Positions 61,293 to 64,000 of a stretch of DNA of 64,000 nt are shown piece after piece. The stretch's first letter is position 1; each line of letters begins with the position of its first letter. A program made the position numbers and the translations under genes. This stretch comes from JAKAWQ01 sp963745975 (lineage in GTDB: Bacteria > Pseudomonadota > Alphaproteobacteria > Acetobacterales > Acetobacteraceae). Under the pieces are notes generated by a model that had not been told where the DNA came from, made no database searches, and saw only the letters and a program-made list of their open reading frames with translations. The DNA lies in the NCBI GenBank assembly GCA_963745975.1, contig CAVUZJ010000020.1, positions 53,888 through 117,887 of the forward strand. The letters run 5' to 3'.

Positions 61293-62024
61293 ATGCATCG
61301 TGTATTCCAAGCGTTTATCGACGGCCTTGCCGCCAGCGGCGACATCGTGCGTCTCCGTACCGTGCTCGGCAATGCGGGCGCAGCGCTCGATCTGAGTTGC
61401 TTCGCATATCTTTCCATGCCGTCGCGACGGGGCGATGCGCCCAACTCATCTCGAACTACCCGGCCGAGTGGACCGATCATTATCTGCGGGAGCACTATGA
61501 GCGGGTCGATCCGGTCATCGTTGAGGCGCTGACAGCCACAGAGCCGTTCGAGTGGGGACACGAATTCACGGTGAAGCGTCTGTCGAAGCCGCAATGCGCG
61601 CTGCTCGACGAGGCGGCGCATTTCGGTATCCGCTGTGGCTTCACGGTGCCCGTGCATGACTCTCGTGGCCCGATCGCGGCGGTCACATTCGCCGCGGACG
61701 AGCGCCGCCCGGCGTTCCAGCGCTGCATCGAGCAAAATCGGTCTGTGCTCCAGCTCATGGCGATGTATTTTCATGCTCATGCACGCCGAAGGCTGTCGAT
61801 CAACCGGGTCATTGATGGTGTCTCGTTGTCGCCGCGAGAACTCGAATGCCTTGAATGGGCCGCGCAGGGTAAATCCGCATGGGAGATCGGATGCCTGCTG
61901 AATATTTCTCGCCGCACGGCGGCATTTCATCTCGACAATGCAAAGTCTGAAGTTTGGCGTCAGGACGATCCGCCGAGCCGTCGCCAGGTTGGCTGCCTCT
62001 AAAGCAGCCCAGCGAATAGGTTCC
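61293..62024 (+). pseudogene. LuxR family quorum-sensing regulator, frameshifted
   Basis: N-terminal MHRVFQAFIDGLAASGDIVR and LDLSCFAYLSMPSRRGDAP read in one frame; near 61437 the frame shifts (one C too few in a CCC run) and continues as QLISNYPAEWTDHYLREHYE with autoinducer-domain residues. The DNA-binding part LSPRELECLEWAAQGKSAWE, NISRRTAAFHLDNAKS is typical LuxR; a second one-base shift near 61945 leads to LKFGVRTIRRAVARLAASKA. Two lesions make it a pseudogene unless they are sequencing errors. The end is approximate because the last frame has no stop before luxI. A luxI remnant follows. Confidence 0.82.
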
Positions 62025-62036
62025 ATTACTCCACCC

Positions 62037-62054
62037 CCTGTGCAACTGCACAGG
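62037..62054 (+). promoter_or_regulatory. lux box-like operator upstream of luxI remnant
   Basis: CCTGTGCAACTGCACAGG is an 18-bp dyad (8-bp arms, 2-bp centre) that fits the CTG-N10-CAG lux box pattern exactly. It stands 61 bases ahead of the luxI ATG, the usual place for a LuxR-activated site. It is intact although both neighbouring genes look broken. Confidence 0.75.
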
Positions 62055-62115
62055 ATGTGGGCGCCCCCGTCCATCGCCTCCAATCGCGCAGGACCAATCC
62101 TGCCAGGAGGCGAAC

Positions 62116-62336
62116 ATGATCCAACTCATCACGCCCGATCGCTATGGCGCCGCACATGGGCGAACTCACCGAGATGCACCGGCTCCGCTACCGGGTCTTC
62201 AAGGAACGTCTCGGCTGGGACGTTCGAGGTCAGCGGCGACATGGAGATCGACGAATTCGATGCCCGCCGGCCTGCTTACCTGCTTCAGAAGGAGGGTGAG
62301 GATCGCATTCAGCCGCCCCGTCTGGCTCCGTCTTGA
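62116..62336 (+). pseudogene. Acyl-homoserine lactone synthase (LuxI family), frameshifted and truncated
   Basis: A strong AGGAGG ribosome site precedes the ATG. Segments MIQLITPDRYGAAH, GELTEMHRLRYRVFKERLGW and VSGDMEIDEFDARRPAYLL, from three different frames, rebuild the conserved LuxI N-terminus (RxxxF, the WD and the D-E-F-D run). Shifts are an extra G near 62160 and an extra T near 62220. Homology stops after about residue 68, and the expected R-L-L-P-T-T-G-P block is missing, so the 3' end is gone. With luxR it marks a lost quorum-sensing circuit. Confidence 0.8.
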
Positions 62337-62464
62337 GCCGCTTGCCCGGCCGGGAACCGCCGAGCGGGCGAACAGCAATGCCTCAAGCCCTTGCTCAGTC
62401 ATGACGTCCGAACACTGGCGCATTTGCTTGTCGCAAAGCTTGAGTAGGCTGTCCGGTCAGAGGC

Positions 62465-63827
62465 TCAGCGCGCAGGCACGAACCGGGCGATCCAGGCCGT
62501 GTCATGGGCCGGCGTGTAGTTGGCGTCGTAGCCGCCAACGTAAAACACCCCGGGCTCGTCGTGGAACGGCGACACCACAAACGTCCGCACTGATACGAGA
62601 TCGTTATCGAGACGTGGGAACCGCGCGGTCACCGATGCAGTTCGTAGCGCCCGCCTTGATGCCGCACCAGAAACCACCCGCCGCCTTCGATGCCATGCAC
62701 CACGTCAAGCACGTGATGGCCCGGCGGCCGTGGCGACGCAGGGGGAATGAATGCCTCCAGTCCGATCAGCAGATCGTCGCCGTAGCGTGGCATGTCGTTG
62801 TAGCCGGCGATCACGAAGCTCACCCGCTTACCCCATGCGGTGTTGAGCATACCGGCAACGTTGAGGTCGGTGGTCTCGGCGCCGGTCACCGGGTCGACGC
62901 GGACGATGCGACAACCATAGCCATCGACACCGGCGAGCAGGAAGGTCTTGCCGTGCTCGGTCACAGAGGTCAGTCCGCGCAATCCGGTCTCGGATTGGCG
63001 CGGCTTCGGGTTGGTATAAATCAGCCGCCAGTGTGGCGCGGGGCCATCGTCGCGTGTCCAGATTTCCTGGCCGACAGCGGCATGAATTTTCCATCCGCCT
63101 CGGCAAAGCTGGATATGCGCAGCCGGTGCTCGAGACCGGGAAACGCATCGGCGCTGATGCCATGCGCGTCGAGTTCCGGTGTGGTGTTCCAGCGAATATG
63201 ACCGGGTGCGGTCTGATCAAACGCACCGGCGTAAATGCCGTCGGTATCGCCGGCAAACGCCAGATCAGCGCCGGTCTGCTGATCGTGATGCAGGCTGATT
63301 AAATTGACCTGCGGCAGGAACTTTCCCGACGGTCGATCCTGGGCAAGCATCGTGCCGAACCACCAGGGCCAGGTCTGTCGGCGACAACAGCCCATCGGGC
63401 GGCCGGTCACGTCCCAGGTCGACGCCAGCAGCAGCGACACCGGTGCGGGCAGCGCCTGGCCGCGTGCGTCGGGACCAAACGTCACCACGTTCAGCGTGGA
63501 GACCGCGATATGCCGCGGTCGCCCGTTCGGCATGCGGTCATTGAACTGGTGGTCCACCTTGCGACGCGCCACCAGTCCGATCCAGCACCAGGATTTGTGG
63601 TCCAGGACTTGCCGCGCCGGCGGTGTCTTCCCAATAGCCGTTGGCCGCGAACAATTTCCCCGTCATACGCAACGAGGTTGCGAATTTCGGTGCCACCCAG
63701 CTGGCCAGCTGTACGACACCTGGAACGTGCCCGGCAACCCGGCGGATGCCGGTACTGCGAGCATCACGGCGACCGCAGTGATGGCGGCGACTCTCATGAT
63801 CGCCCCGATGCGGACGCAAAGTCTCAT
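62465..63827 (-). pseudogene. Frameshifted gene for an exported protein, possibly beta-propeller
   Basis: Starts with a signal peptide (MRVAAITAVAVMLAVPASA from ATG 63797; 63827 is an alternative). Blocks in successive frames read VQLASWVAPKFATSLRMTGK, then DHQFNDRMPNGRPRHIAVST through SADAFPGLEHRLRISSFAEA, then WTRDDGPAPHWRLIYTNPKP and VDGYGCRIVRVDPVTGAETT, and finally VFYVGGYDANYTPAHDTAWI ending RFVPAR. At least three to four shifts lie near 63740, 63560, 63060 and 62660. The repeated strand pattern suggests a propeller-like secreted protein; no family recognised. Lesions are too many to be chance polymorphism. Confidence 0.7.
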
Positions 63828-63849
63828 GCGCAACCCTGGTGTTCGCAGA

Positions 63850-64000
63850 TCACGAAAGCTGGACCGGTACCGGGACGTTCGGGCCAGAGCCCAGCAAGGA
63901 CTGCATCTCGATCACGGTGGCGCCACACGCGGCGACAAAATCGGTGTCGTGCGCCGAGAATAAAATCGCGCTCTCATGTCCCACGCGCCTGATCATGTGC
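63850..64000 (-). CDS. Partial coding region running off the window (unidentified)
   Basis: The minus-strand frame from the window edge encodes about 49 residues (RRVGHESAILFSAHDTDFVA; ACGATVIEMQSLLGSG) to a TGA at 63850-63852. An ATG at about 63996 is possible, but the gene may start further upstream. SAHDTDFVAACGATV faintly recalls the SAHPDDE motif of PIG-L deacetylases, which is not enough for an assignment. Because the neighbouring gene is heavily frameshifted, this stop may also be the product of a shift. Confidence 0.35.
   Translation of the reverse strand, partial: HMIRRVGHESAILFSAHDTDFVAACGATVIEMQSLLGSGPNVPVPVQLS

Overview
The window is high-GC DNA with long same-strand operons, ATGA/GTGA overlaps between genes and many GTG or TTG starts. 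Several features point to an alphaproteobacterium: the order DUF3576 lipoprotein, leuS, lptE, holA; the parB-parA-rsmG-mnmG-mnmE cluster with a parS site; and the short HprK with RapZ, EIIA-Man, HPr and EI. Two porins that begin MRK(V/I)LLTT and abundant GC-rich intergenic hairpins make Acetobacteraceae or another Rhodospirillales family the most likely source. That family-level assignment is inference.

Layout. 1-5149: the end of a branched-chain/amide-type (HAAT) ABC transporter operon (binding protein, livH, livM, livG, livF) followed by an ACMSD-like amidohydrolase. 5209-9165: a Crp/Fnr regulator, a luciferase-like monooxygenase, a LysR regulator and a flavin reductase, which look like a small catabolic neighbourhood. 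9369-16061: Kup potassium transporter, a frameshifted YggS, two porins and a ThiE/TenI-like protein. 16207-26284: housekeeping genes for aminoacylation, outer-membrane assembly, replication, chromosome partition and tRNA modification. 26281-32700: an accessory stretch with a BrnT/BrnA toxin-antitoxin pair, marR with a DUF1398 gene, orphan small genes, a broken gene and a three-gene operon of small unknown proteins. 32705-37385: a two-gene TIR plus nSTAND NTPase module that resembles an immune system. 37462-44626: CLC channel, MFS exporter, ferredoxin, DUF255 protein, Ogt and quinone oxidoreductase. 45082-47918: tandem duplicated MFS exporters. 47931-52571: a second HAAT-type ABC transporter. 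52790-57138 (minus strand): regulatory PTS operon hprK-rapZ-EIIA-HPr-EI ending in a ModE-like DNA-binding protein. 57232-60525: enoyl-CoA hydratase, then YbbN, Lon-N, Trm112 and DUF971 genes. 60703-64000: a tRNA-Gly with an internal 45-bp tandem duplication, then a decayed luxR-luxI pair with an intact-looking lux box and a heavily frameshifted secreted-protein gene.

The most unusual non-coding signal is a family of five large, nested palindromic intergenic cassettes (near 9.2, 32.3, 44.8, 52.7 and 58.1 kb). Their central palindromes differ in sequence between loci but remain self-complementary within each locus. At two loci the outer inverted arms run into the 3' coding ends of the two convergent genes; at 52.5-52.8 kb both genes therefore end in the same ten residues.

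Several genes carry single-base homopolymer indels (yggS, second livF, luxR, luxI). Some may be sequencing errors rather than biology; the cluster after 61.3 kb could also be genuine decay.
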